Positions 15,112 through 21,117 of a DNA stretch of 21,134 bases are shown here, piece by piece. Below the pieces are notes generated by a model that saw nothing but the letters and a program-made list of their open reading frames with translations, was not told the origin of the DNA and ran no database searches. Source of the stretch: Candidatus Iainarchaeum andersonii SCGC AAA011-E11 (GTDB lineage: Archaea; Iainarchaeota; Iainarchaeia; Iainarchaeales; Iainarchaeaceae); NCBI GenBank assembly GCA_000402355.1, contig AQRS01000034.1:17646-38779 (forward strand). The letters are read 5' to 3'. The stretch's first letter is position 1; every line of letters starts with the position of its first letter. Made by a program: the position numbers and the translations under genes.

Positions 15112-15304
15112 TGATTCTGGGTTCTTCGCTTTCTGGGCTTTGCCGTTCCGCCGAGGGGAGAATCGTGTAGCTTGTTGCCTGCTCCGTTGCAAAGCTCTGC
15201 ATGAAAGCAACGAGAAGCACCCCAAGCGCCAGTATGAGTATTGCCGTTATTGTGAGCCAGCGCTTTTGGTTGCCAGTGAATCTGCCCGCTTTTTCGTTTT
15301 CCAT
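15071..15304 (-). CDS. N-terminal membrane anchor of the subtilase, out of frame with the catalytic part
   Basis: Encodes MENEKAGRFTGNQKRWLTIT followed by AILILALGVLLVAFMQSFA, a cytoplasmic basic tail plus one hydrophobic helix (a type II anchor or uncleaved signal), then a Thr/Ser/Glu linker ending NDTGYQATQKKPG and a stop. It starts 5 nt after the upstream beta-helix gene (stop at 15310). Removing one A from the A8 run at about 15080-15087 (minus strand) would fuse TQK directly to NPVEKAV of the protease frame, giving a normal anchored subtilase. So the gene is split by a homopolymer frameshift: genuine mutation, RNA-polymerase slippage, or sequencing error. Confidence 0.75.
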   Translation of the reverse strand: MENEKAGRFTGNQKRWLTITAILILALGVLLVAFMQSFATEQATSYTILPSAERQSPESEEPRINDTGYQATQKKPG

Positions 15305-15309
15305 GCGCG

Positions 15310-16626
15310 TCAGTTGTCTCCCATGGTGTTTTCGGATGCTATGTCCGAGTAGGTGTTTCCAATCTGGTTGTCCTGCACCGTATTGTCGGTTACCTCATTT
15401 TTTGTGCTTCCAAGGAGGTATATTCCCCACTGCCTGTTCTGTGTTACTGTGTTCCTGCTGACCTTGTTTTCCGTGGCTTTTTCCAGCTTGATTCCGTAGC
15501 CGAAGTTTTCGTTTGCCGTGTTTTTCGTTATTTCGTTTTCGCTTGAATAGTAAACGGCTATTCCGGTTTCGTTCCTGTTGGATGCGTTTCCCGCGATTGT
15601 GTTGCTGTTCGAGTCGAAGATGTGCATTCCGCCGACCCTGTTGTTTTCGAAGGTGCTGTTTTTTATGGTGTTTTTGTTTGACAAATTAAGGGTAATTCCG
15701 TTCGCATAGTTCTGCACGTTGCAGTTCGTTATTGTGACTTTTTCCTTTTTGAAGAGCCTTATTCCGCTGTAAATGCTCATGTTCCCGTCTATGGTTGCGC
15801 CTTTGCAGTCAAGGGCGATGTCGCTCGCGTTGATGTCAATGCCTTTTGGAAGCGTGTAGTTTCCTTCACAGAAAATCGTTGTTTTTTCTATTTTCATGTT
15901 GTCTTTGGGCATTGTGCACGCAATGTTCTCCACATAGAAGTCCCACCTGTACCCGGTTTCGAGCTTGCCGTCGGAAACAATGACTTTTGCCTCGTGCTGC
16001 CCCGAGGCGCCATAGCCCGCGTCATAAAGCAACTTGCTTTCTTTTGTGCCCTTTATTTTCCTGTCAACGTACCACGTGTACTCAAGCGCATTGTTGTCCG
16101 GGTCTTGCGCCTCTACCGAAAATTCTATGCTCTTGCCTTCCTTCATGTCGAATTTTTTTTCGGGGGTGGTTTTGGTTATTATGGGTGGGTTGTTCCCGGT
16201 TTCATTAGGTTCAGGGGTTTCAGGCGTGGTTTCGATTTCTTTAGGGTTTTCTGCTGTGGTTTCCTGTGCCGCGCCATTGGTGTTTTCGAATGCCGAATTG
16301 CTTTCCTGTGGTGTTTGGTTTTCCGCGTTTTTTGGGCTTGTTTCCGCTGCGGTTGCAGGCGCGGCTCCCGCATTTTCCGGGTTTTCTGTTGCCTGCGCAT
16401 TTGCCTGTGTTTCGCCTGCCTTTTGGCTTTCGAGCGCAACCAGGCCGGTTGTTTGCTTCAAACCGGCCGAATTAACGAGGAGCACTAAAAGAACAACAAG
16501 CACTATTGAGAGCACCGCGGTGCTCACGACCCAAAATTGCTTTGTTTCCATTATTCCTTTTGCCGGTTGGGCCGTTTGTGCTACTTCTTTCGCTGTTTGT
16601 TTTCTGCCCGCTTTTTTTGTTTCCAT
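15310..16626 (-). CDS. Membrane-anchored right-handed beta-helix protein (NosD/PbH1-like) with PKD-like domain
   Basis: A protein of about 438 aa. A short basic cytoplasmic tail, one hydrophobic helix (~26-52: WVVSTAVLSIVLVVLLVLLV), a long Ala/Glu/Thr/Pro/Asn-rich stalk (~60-145), a PKD/cadherin-like domain (~146-230, containing DPDNNALEYTWYVD and HEAKVIVSDG), then parallel beta-helix repeats with recurrent N.(I/V)..N....N.G(I/Y) motifs (for example NTIAGNASNRNETGIAVYYS, then SENEITKNTANENFGYGIKL). Such helices bind or modify carbohydrates on the cell surface; an active site cannot be pinned down. The start is set at the ATG at 16626, which has a Shine-Dalgarno-like AGGTGA about 9 nt upstream; a GTG at 16638 overlapping the previous stop is possible. 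Operon with the genes on both sides. Confidence 0.8.
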   Translation of the reverse strand: METKKAGRKQTAKEVAQTAQPAKGIMETKQFWVVSTAVLSIVLVVLLVLLVNSAGLKQTTGLVALESQKAGETQANAQATENPENAGAAPATAAETSPKNAENQTPQESNSAFENTNGAAQETTAENPKEIETTPETPEPNETGNNPPIITKTTPEKKFDMKEGKSIEFSVEAQDPDNNALEYTWYVDRKIKGTKESKLLYDAGYGASGQHEAKVIVSDGKLETGYRWDFYVENIACTMPKDNMKIEKTTIFCEGNYTLPKGIDINASDIALDCKGATIDGNMSIYSGIRLFKKEKVTITNCNVQNYANGITLNLSNKNTIKNSTFENNRVGGMHIFDSNSNTIAGNASNRNETGIAVYYSSENEITKNTANENFGYGIKLEKATENKVSRNTVTQNRQWGIYLLGSTKNEVTDNTVQDNQIGNTYSDIASENTMGDN

Positions 16627-16634
16627 TGCGTGTT

Positions 16635-16979
16635 TCACCTTTCGATTAAAGCCAGTTTTTCTTTTTTGGGGTTTTCTTCGGGGCTTATTAGTTCGGAGAT
16701 TTTTTCCGCGAGATTTTGCGTGTAAAAGAGGTCGTACTGGAATTTCAGCAAACCCAGCCTCGTGAGCGCAATCAGGCTTTCAGCTGTCTCTTCTCTGCCT
16801 AGCTTGAATTCCTTGGAGATTTGCTGTGCGCTGCGCATTCCATTCTCGTGCAAGTGCTTTATGATGCGTGCCTGGTCCAAGGTGATTTTGCGTTCAAACG
16901 CGAGCCTGAAGAGTGCCGCGTCAAGTATCTTTGCTTCCACTGAATTGCCCCCGTTGTGCGGATTTCCGGATTTCTCCAT
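16635..16979 (-). CDS. Small winged-helix/HTH protein, first gene of the surface operon
   Basis: A 114-aa protein from the ATG at 16979 (MEKSGNPHNGGNSVEAKILD). Residues ~18-85 look like a helical winged-helix domain: LFRLAFERKITLDQARIIKH, then GMRSAQQISKEFKLGREETA and SLIALTRLGLLKFQYDLFY. This is a MarR/TrmB-like topology with helix 3 around KLGREETAESLIALTRLGLL. The tail EKISELISPEENPKKEKLAL is charged. It is likely a DNA-binding regulator of the operon that carries the beta-helix protein and subtilase, but no name is warranted. The frame stays open to 17123 (TTG) through GC-rich hairpins, an extension I think is untranslated leader. Its stop lies 9 nt before the next gene's ATG. Confidence 0.65.
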   Translation of the reverse strand: MEKSGNPHNGGNSVEAKILDAALFRLAFERKITLDQARIIKHLHENGMRSAQQISKEFKLGREETAESLIALTRLGLLKFQYDLFYTQNLAEKISELISPEENPKKEKLALIER

Positions 16980-17050
16980 TTTTCCACTCGCTGCGGATTT
17001 TTTCTGCCGCTGATTTTTTGGAGGTCGCTGCGAAGCTTTCCCGTCAACAT

Positions 17051-17108
17051 ACCCCCTTACGGGGGTGGGTTGTGCCGCTGAAACCCCCGCCTTGCGGCGG
17101 GGGCAGCG
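17051..17108 (-). repeat. Two adjacent GC-rich hairpins in the leader of the surface operon
   Basis: Hairpin 1: ACCCCC-TTAC-GGGGGT (17051-17066). Hairpin 2: CCCCCGCC-TTGC-GGCGGGGG (17084-17103), extended by CGCTG/CAGCG (17076-17080 with 17104-17108) across an AAA bulge. Both sit in the region expected to be the 5' leader of the minus-strand operon, so they may control transcript stability or translation of the HTH gene. They could also be mobile palindromes. Confidence 0.5.
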
Positions 17109-17177
17109 AGCAGAGACCGCCAATTGGCTTTGTCAATCCGCAATGTACCTGCTGTTGCGGCGCCTAATATACCTGCG

Positions 17178-17207
17178 GTTGATTTGCAATCAACCAAAAA
17201 GTTGATT
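17178..17207. promoter_or_regulatory. Three-segment alternating dyad (GGTTGATT / AATCAACC / GTTGATT)
   Basis: GGTTGATT-TGC-AATCAACC (17178-17196) is a perfect hairpin, and its right arm can instead pair with GTTGATT (17201-17207). The second dyad, AATCAAC-CAAAAA-GTTGATT, is the same as at 7061-7081. It may be a DNA operator shared by both loci. Confidence 0.45.
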
Positions 17208-17277
17208 TCGCGGAGTCCGTGCCGGCGGCTGCCTTATATATTTCTTCTATTTATGCAGGTTTTTTTGCGGAAAAAGC

Positions 17278-17306
17278 TTTTAAATACGTTTGAATACAAT
17301 GTATTC
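17278..17306 (+). promoter_or_regulatory. TATA-like box and 15-bp operator palindrome before the UPF0175-like antitoxin
   Basis: TTTTAAATAC (17278-17287) is a TATA-like box. The palindrome GAATACA-A-TGTATTC (17292-17306) sits between it and the expected transcript start near 17307, an ideal repressor site for the RHH-like antitoxin encoded next. GGTG at 17310-17313 can act as a Shine-Dalgarno sequence for the ATG at 17321. Confidence 0.55.
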
Positions 17307-17320
17307 TAAGGTGTTTTTGC

Positions 17321-17626
17321 ATGCGTGTCACAACTGTAAGGTTTGAGGACAAGGAAATGAAAGAGGTGAAGGGCCTCGCCAAAGAGCTTCGCTTTGACCA
17401 GTCTTCGGTGCTGAAGCAGGCTTTGGGGAAGGGTGTAAAGGAGATGCGCCTGGAGCTTGCGCTCAAAAAGTATGCCGCGCGCGAGTTTACGATGAGTCAA
17501 GCGGCGAAGTTTTCGAGGGTTTCGTTGTGGCAACTCATAGACGAGCTGAAAAGGCGCAATGTTTCCATGCAGTACTCCAAGGAAGATTTGGAGGAAGACC
17601 TTGAGGCTCTGAAGGAATTTGAATGA
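17321..17626 (+). CDS. UPF0175-like antitoxin with N-terminal RHH-like region
   Basis: A 101-aa protein. The N-terminal VTTVRFEDKEMKEVKGLAKE and SSVLKQALGKGVKEM resemble a ribbon-helix-helix fold; the C-terminal ALKKYAAREFTMSQAAKFSR, VSLWQLIDELKRRNVSM, QYSKEDLEEDLE is the UPF0175 pattern (helix-turn-helix plus the YS.EDLEEDL tail). UPF0175 proteins are the usual partners of DUF3368 PIN toxins, exactly the gene that follows with an ATGA overlap. It should bind the palindrome at 17292-17306 and neutralise the toxin (inferred). The ATG at 17321 has GGTG 8 nt upstream. Confidence 0.8.
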   Translation: MRVTTVRFEDKEMKEVKGLAKELRFDQSSVLKQALGKGVKEMRLELALKKYAAREFTMSQAAKFSRVSLWQLIDELKRRNVSMQYSKEDLEEDLEALKEFE

Positions 17627-18096
17627 ATGCGGTTTCGGACTCTTCTCCGCTAATTTTTTTCACGAAGCTCGGGCGCCTTGATTTGCTCGGAAAGCTTTTC
17701 GGGAAAGTTTTGGTTCCAAAGCAGGTGCTTGCGGAGATAGGGGAAAAGGATGGTGCCGTACAAAACATTGAAAAGTGTCTGTTTGTTGAAATAAAGCCAG
17801 TTAGGGTAAGCAGGCGTCTTTTTCTCGGTGAGGGTGAAACTGCCGCGATTTTGCTTGCTCTTCGGGCAAAGGAGAGTGTTGTCCTGCTGGATGACCGGAA
17901 AGCGAGGGTTGCGGCGAAAAGTTTCGGCCTGAAGCCTCTTGGCACAATCGGGGTTCTCGTGATGGCTTTGCAGAGGAAAATAATTAAGAAAAAAGAGTAC
18001 CTGCGTCTTCTGGAACTGCTCATAAAAAACGGTTTCAGGATGAGCATCGAATTATATGATTTTGCCAAAAAGCAGGTAGAGGGAGGCGAAAATTAA
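17623..18096 (+). CDS. DUF3368-family PIN-domain toxin
   Basis: A 157-aa protein. It opens with VSDSSPLIFFTKLGRLDLLG, the DUF3368 signature with the first catalytic Asp (VSDSSPL), then VPKQVLAEI with the conserved Glu, LFLGEGETAAILLALRAKES with the (G)EGE acid, and VLLDDRKARVAA with the final paired Asp. It is thus a complete PIN nuclease, predicted to cleave RNA and be held inactive by the UPF0175-like protein encoded just upstream (ATGA overlap, 17623-17626). The following GTIGVLVMALQRKIIKKKEY and L..LI..GFRMS are the usual C-terminal helices. Intact. Confidence 0.85.
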   Translation: MNAVSDSSPLIFFTKLGRLDLLGKLFGKVLVPKQVLAEIGEKDGAVQNIEKCLFVEIKPVRVSRRLFLGEGETAAILLALRAKESVVLLDDRKARVAAKSFGLKPLGTIGVLVMALQRKIIKKKEYLRLLELLIKNGFRMSIELYDFAKKQVEGGEN

Positions 18097-18097
18097 T

Positions 18098-18220
18098 ATG
18101 CCGGTTAAAAACAAGAAGAGGCCTCTGTCTGAAATGTTCGGCGTCGCTGGGGACGCGAAGCCTTTCCGCAGAGAGGAAAAGGACAGGAAATTCAAAATTC
18201 CCGGAAAAAACAAAGAGTAG
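18098..18220 (+). CDS. 40-aa basic protein, orphan mini-antitoxin-like
   Basis: Reads MPVKNKKRPLSEMFGVAGDA then KPFRREEKDRKFKIPGKNKE. It starts one base after the PIN toxin stop codon, with a purine-rich AGGGAGGCG about 10 nt upstream, so it is translated with the UPF0175/PIN operon if real. The LSEMFGVAGDAKPFRREEKD pattern resembles the toxin-binding tails of archaeal mini-antitoxins, but there is no extra toxin behind it: the next gene is convergent and starts its 3' end 20 nt away. It may be a remnant of another pair, a third component, or an unrelated small protein. Codon use and a clean stop favour a real ORF. Confidence 0.5.
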   Translation: MPVKNKKRPLSEMFGVAGDAKPFRREEKDRKFKIPGKNKE

Positions 18221-18239
18221 TGTAGAAGCCTGACACGGC

Positions 18240-18866
18240 TCACTCAACAACTACGCGCGCGTCTACCGCCTTCACGCCTTCGGAAGTCGCGATGAGCGGG
18301 TTCAAATCCAGTTCCTGCACGCGCTTCTCTTTCTGCATTAATTTGCTTACCTTGAGTATTGCCTCCTCAATCGCCTTCAAATCAACTCCGCGCTTTTCCC
18401 GTGCGCCCTTGAGTATGGGATATGATTTGAGGCTCTGCACCATTTCGCGCGCATCGCTTTTTTTGAGCGGGCAGATGCCGATATTATAATCCTTGAAAAC
18501 CTCCACATAGATTCCGCCCAAACCAAACAGGACTGTCGGGCCGAACTGCACATCCCTTTTGCCGCCAATGATCACTTCTTTTCCGCGGAGCATTTCCTGA
18601 ACAAGAACACCTTCGAATCCCCTGAGTTTGCGCATTTCAGTGAATTCTTTTTTGGCTTCGTTCAGGTTCGCGATGTTGATTTTGACTCCGCCCGAATCGG
18701 TTTTGTGCGAGATTTTCGGGGAAATTATTTTCATTGCAACCGGAAACCCAATTTTTGAGCAGGCTTTTCCGAGTTCCGCTTCATTGCGCGCGGTCGCGTA
18801 TTCCGCGAACTCTATACCGTACTTTTTCGCCAACTCGATTGATTCGGTGAGGGAAAGCGTGCGCAT
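18240..18866 (-). CDS. acdB: ADP-forming acyl-CoA (acetyl-CoA) synthetase, beta subunit
   Basis: A 208-aa ATP-grasp-type subunit. Family blocks: EAELGKACSKIGFPVAMKII, SPKISHKTDSGGVKINI with the conserved His54 that carries phosphate in related enzymes, LVQEMLRGKEVIIGGKRD, FGPTVLFGLGGIYVEVFKD, and ELDLNPLIA near the end. These enzymes convert acyl-CoA, ADP and phosphate to acid, CoA and ATP, the main route of substrate-level ATP formation in many fermenting archaea. Here it is a stand-alone beta subunit; no alpha subunit is in the window, so it must be encoded elsewhere. The ATG at 18866 lies 25 nt behind a TATA-like box (18886-18895 minus), indicating a leaderless mRNA separate from the PIN gene upstream. 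Confidence 0.92.
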   Translation of the reverse strand: MRTLSLTESIELAKKYGIEFAEYATARNEAELGKACSKIGFPVAMKIISPKISHKTDSGGVKINIANLNEAKKEFTEMRKLRGFEGVLVQEMLRGKEVIIGGKRDVQFGPTVLFGLGGIYVEVFKDYNIGICPLKKSDAREMVQSLKSYPILKGAREKRGVDLKAIEEAILKVSKLMQKEKRVQELDLNPLIATSEGVKAVDARVVVE

Positions 18867-18884
18867 GGAAGATATTTGTCCGAA

Positions 18885-19310
18885 CTATAATTTAAGTTTT
18901 TTGCAGAACTCCAATATCCCGTATTTTCGCATTTCCGAGAGCTTTTTGAAGTCCGAGTCTTCAGTAACGATTTCTGAGAGGTTCTTGGTTTTCATTGCGC
19001 CGCAGTGAACGGCATCTCTCGGTTTCATTCCTCTTTTCACGTATTCAATTGCGGCCGACAAAGCCCCTTTTTCCAAGCCAATCATTTCCATGTTTGCGAG
19101 CTGCAGGAAGCTTTCTCCGGCCTCAACAGCTTCTTGCCTGCCTTTTTCTTTCCACACAACGAACATTATTTCCTTGAAAGATACCGGGGCTGTTGCGCCG
19201 TAAAACACTCCGTTTTCCATTGCCTTGAGGAGTTTGCGTGCCGCCTCTCCTTTTGTCCCTGTGTCGAGGATAGAGTATATGAACACATTCGAGTCAAGGT
19301 AGTATTTCAT
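18885..19310 (-). CDS. vapC: PIN-domain toxin (VapC)
   Basis: A 141-aa protein. It begins MKYYLDSNVFIYSILD with the first catalytic Asp (Asp6), then SFKEIMFVV with the conserved Glu, KRGMKPRDAVHCGAMK with the third acid, and IVTEDSDFKKL with the last Asp pair, followed by the usual GI-type ending. All catalytic positions are present, so it should be an active Mg-dependent ribonuclease. It overlaps its AbrB-type antitoxin gene by 4 nt (ATGA at 19307-19310), the standard vapBC arrangement. Confidence 0.9.
   Translation of the reverse strand: MKYYLDSNVFIYSILDTGTKGEAARKLLKAMENGVFYGATAPVSFKEIMFVVWKEKGRQEAVEAGESFLQLANMEMIGLEKGALSAAIEYVKRGMKPRDAVHCGAMKTKNLSEIVTEDSDFKKLSEMRKYGILEFCKKLKL
18886..18895 (-). 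promoter_or_regulatory. TATA-like box of the acyl-CoA synthetase beta gene
   Basis: TTAAATTATA on the minus strand, centred about 25 nt before the ATG at 18866. It overlaps the last codons of the upstream PIN gene. Confidence 0.5.
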
Positions 19311-19564
19311 GTGAACCGGGTTTTTGGGTAGTTTTCCTGGAATTCTTTCTCATATTTTTTGATGTTTACAATTGTTTTTTTGCCGGAAAAGGCTATCCTC
19401 CTGAAAACTTCCACCGGGTCGCTCTTTTGGCGCGTTATGAGTATGCCCTCCGTGCTGTCCCTCAGCACGACTTTCCCGCTTGGCTCTATGCCGTGTTCCT
19501 GCCTCAGGATTTTTGGTATCAGGACCTGTCCCTTGGGGCCGACTTTGGCAATCACTTCAATCAT
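19307..19564 (-). CDS. vapB: AbrB/SpoVT-type antitoxin (VapB)
   Basis: An 85-aa protein from the ATG at 19564. The N-terminal swapped-hairpin domain is clear: IEVIAKVGPKGQVLIPKILR, QEHGIEPSGKVVLRD, then EGILITRQ. This is the AbrB fold that binds operator DNA. The C-terminal DPVEVFRRIAFSGKKTIVNI and the acidic KKYEKEFQENY tail would bind the VapC toxin. An ATG at 19597 would sit inside the TATA-like box (19596-19607, minus), so the ATG at 19564 is favoured; AGGT lies about 10 nt upstream of it. It is divergently arranged with the beta-CASP RNase. Confidence 0.87.
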   Translation of the reverse strand: MIEVIAKVGPKGQVLIPKILRQEHGIEPSGKVVLRDSTEGILITRQKSDPVEVFRRIAFSGKKTIVNIKKYEKEFQENYPKTRFT

Positions 19565-19595
19565 AGTTATACCTGTAGTAACACTTTGTTTAACC

Positions 19596-19607
19596 ATTAT
19601 TTATACT
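19596..19607 (-). promoter_or_regulatory. TATA-like box of the vapBC operon
   Basis: AGTATAAATAAT on the minus strand. A start of transcription about 26 nt downstream would leave a leader of about 12 nt before the ATG at 19564. Confidence 0.5.
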
Positions 19608-19672
19608 TTTTGTTTTTTCCGCAGAAACCAAAGGTTTTTAACCGTTGAACACCTCATTTTGTTCTGTTTCTC

Positions 19673-20941
19673 ATGGTCAAGATTACTTTCAAGGGCGCCT
19701 CGCAGGAAGTAGGCAGGAGCGCTTTTTTGGTTGATGATGGCGACAAAATCCTTTTGGATTACGGCGTGAAACTCACGCCGCATGGCTTGGAGTATCCATT
19801 GCCTATTGACACTAACCTGAATGCGGCAATAATTTCGCACGCGCATCTAGACCACACGGGAAATTTGCCTCACTTGTTTCGCGAAACCGATTGCCTGGTT
19901 TACATGACCCCGCCTACCCTCGGGATTGCGAAAATCCTGTGGTTTGACACTTTGAAGATTGCAGGCCTTGAGGGAATGGACGCGAATTTCACACGTGATG
20001 AGATTGGAAACACCGAGAAATTCACTTTTCCGATTCGTTATGGCAAGCACATGGACATTACCGACAGGACTTCAATGGTTTTTCATGACGCCGGGCACAT
20101 TGTGGGCTCGGCTTTAACCGAATTGAGGATGAGAGACAAGACCCTTGTTTACACCGGCGATTTCCGTTATGCTGAGACGCGCCTCCATAACCCCGCGCAG
20201 TTCGAAAAAATAAAGGAGTGCGATTATTTGATTACCGAGAGCACTTACGGCGACCGCGATCATCCTGACAGGAAGGAAACCGAGAAAAAGTTTGTCGAAT
20301 CGGTACAGGAAACAATTGACCGCGGGGGGCATGCTTTGCTCCCTTCCTTTGCGGTTGGCAGGAGCCAGGAGATTATTGATGTTTTGAACGAGTATCACAT
20401 CGAGGCGCCGATTTATTATGACGGCATGGGCCAGAGGGTGGCGAGAATTTATTTGGAGAACCCTTCTTACCTGAAGAACCCCAAGTTTTTGGCGAAGGCC
20501 CTGCAGAAGGTGAATTGGGTGAAGAATGTGAAGATGCGCAAGCATGCCTTGAAGGAGCCATCCATAATTGTGTGCACTTCCGGAATGATGCAGGGCGGCT
20601 CGGTTTATGCTTACCTGCCCGAGATTTACAATGATGCTTCCTCAAAAATAATGCTTACGGGCTATCAGGTTGACGAAACTCCGGGAAGGATTTTGCTTGA
20701 AACCGGCAAATTGAATCTCGAGGGGCTTAATGTTACGGTAAAGGCTGGCGTCGAGCGCTATGATTTCAGTGCGCATGCCGGAAAAGATGAATTGTTCCGC
20801 GCGATAAAGAAGCTCAACCCGGAAAAGGTGATTTGCGTGCACGGCGACAAGGAAGTAACCAGAAAGTTCGCGAAATCCATTAAGCAGGATGCCGGCATCG
20901 AGGCAATCGTGCCCGAGCTCGGCAAAGAAATAGAATTATAA
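19673..20941 (+). CDS. Beta-CASP metallo-beta-lactamase ribonuclease (archaeal CPSF/aRNase-J type)
   Basis: A 422-aa protein with every motif of the class: HAHLDHTG (His56, His58, Asp60, His61), AGHIVGSA (His142), TGDFRYAETR (Asp163), motif A ITESTYGDRDH (Glu189), the GRSQEI segment, motif B DFSAHAGKDEL (His368) and motif C VHGDKE (His390). It lacks the N-terminal KH domains of aCPSF1, so it fits the shorter aCPSF2 or aRNase J type; I cannot choose between them. These enzymes bind two zinc ions and act as endo- and 5'-3' exoribonucleases in RNA decay and 3'-end formation. A TATA-like TTTTTAA (19635-19641) would give a short leader. Housekeeping gene beside an accessory cluster. Confidence 0.93.
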   Translation: MVKITFKGASQEVGRSAFLVDDGDKILLDYGVKLTPHGLEYPLPIDTNLNAAIISHAHLDHTGNLPHLFRETDCLVYMTPPTLGIAKILWFDTLKIAGLEGMDANFTRDEIGNTEKFTFPIRYGKHMDITDRTSMVFHDAGHIVGSALTELRMRDKTLVYTGDFRYAETRLHNPAQFEKIKECDYLITESTYGDRDHPDRKETEKKFVESVQETIDRGGHALLPSFAVGRSQEIIDVLNEYHIEAPIYYDGMGQRVARIYLENPSYLKNPKFLAKALQKVNWVKNVKMRKHALKEPSIIVCTSGMMQGGSVYAYLPEIYNDASSKIMLTGYQVDETPGRILLETGKLNLEGLNVTVKAGVERYDFSAHAGKDELFRAIKKLNPEKVICVHGDKEVTRKFAKSIKQDAGIEAIVPELGKEIEL

Positions 20942-20985
20942 TATCAAAGGACAAAAATATGGATACAAAGTTTGTCCTTTGATAT
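20941..20985 (+). terminator. 15-bp hairpin at the end of the RNase gene
   Basis: The arms ATATCAAAGGACAAA (20941-20955) and TTTGTCCTTTGATAT (20971-20985) are perfect complements with a 15-nt loop. The left arm begins on the last base of the stop codon. It could end or stabilise the RNase transcript; there is no clear T-run after it. Confidence 0.5.
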
Positions 20986-20988
20986 AGC

Positions 20989-21117
20989 AAACCACGAAAG
21001 TTTTTCGGCATTATAGTGGTTCCTTGTCCCCTACGGGGACGAGGCCTAATGCCCTTGGGCATAAGGTGCTAGATAGCAGACCAAAAATGTCGCCGATATA
21101 GTTTATTGGTCTGCTAT
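20989..21117. repeat. Tandem array of four further hairpins
   Basis: AACCAC/GTGGTT (20989-20994 with 21017-21022, inner GAAA/TTTC); CCTTGTCCCC-TAC-GGGGACGAGG (21022-21044, one G-U pair); CCTAATGCCC-TT-GGGCATAAGG (21045-21066, one mismatch); ATAGCAGACCAA/TTGGTCTGCTAT (21073-21084 with 21106-21117, 21-nt loop). They abut each other without spacers, as in a structured RNA or palindrome-rich repeat. No tRNA or known RNA family was recognised, and no protein frame fits. Confidence 0.5.

Larger units (their letters stand above)
16980..17320. other. Divergent intergenic region with hairpins and two promoters
   Basis: A gap of 341 bp without a confident gene. It holds, from left: a Lys/Ser-coding-like but probably untranslated stretch, two GC-rich hairpins (17051-17066 and 17076-17108), the palindrome GCCAATTGGC (17119-17128), a minus-strand TATA-like TATATT near 17167-17172, the overlapping dyads at 17178-17207, and the plus-strand promoter and operator at 17278-17306. 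Confidence 0.6.

Noticed and set aside
16034..16765. 243-residue plus-strand hydrophobic frame over the beta-helix gene
   Set aside because: Its apparent membrane character is the reverse complement of the Ala/Glu/Thr-rich stalk and anchor; no promoter or ribosome site.
16980..17123. 48-residue N-terminal extension of the HTH protein
   Set aside because: It would translate the GC-rich hairpins, starts at a TTG without ribosome site, and the ATG at 16979 begins the folded region.
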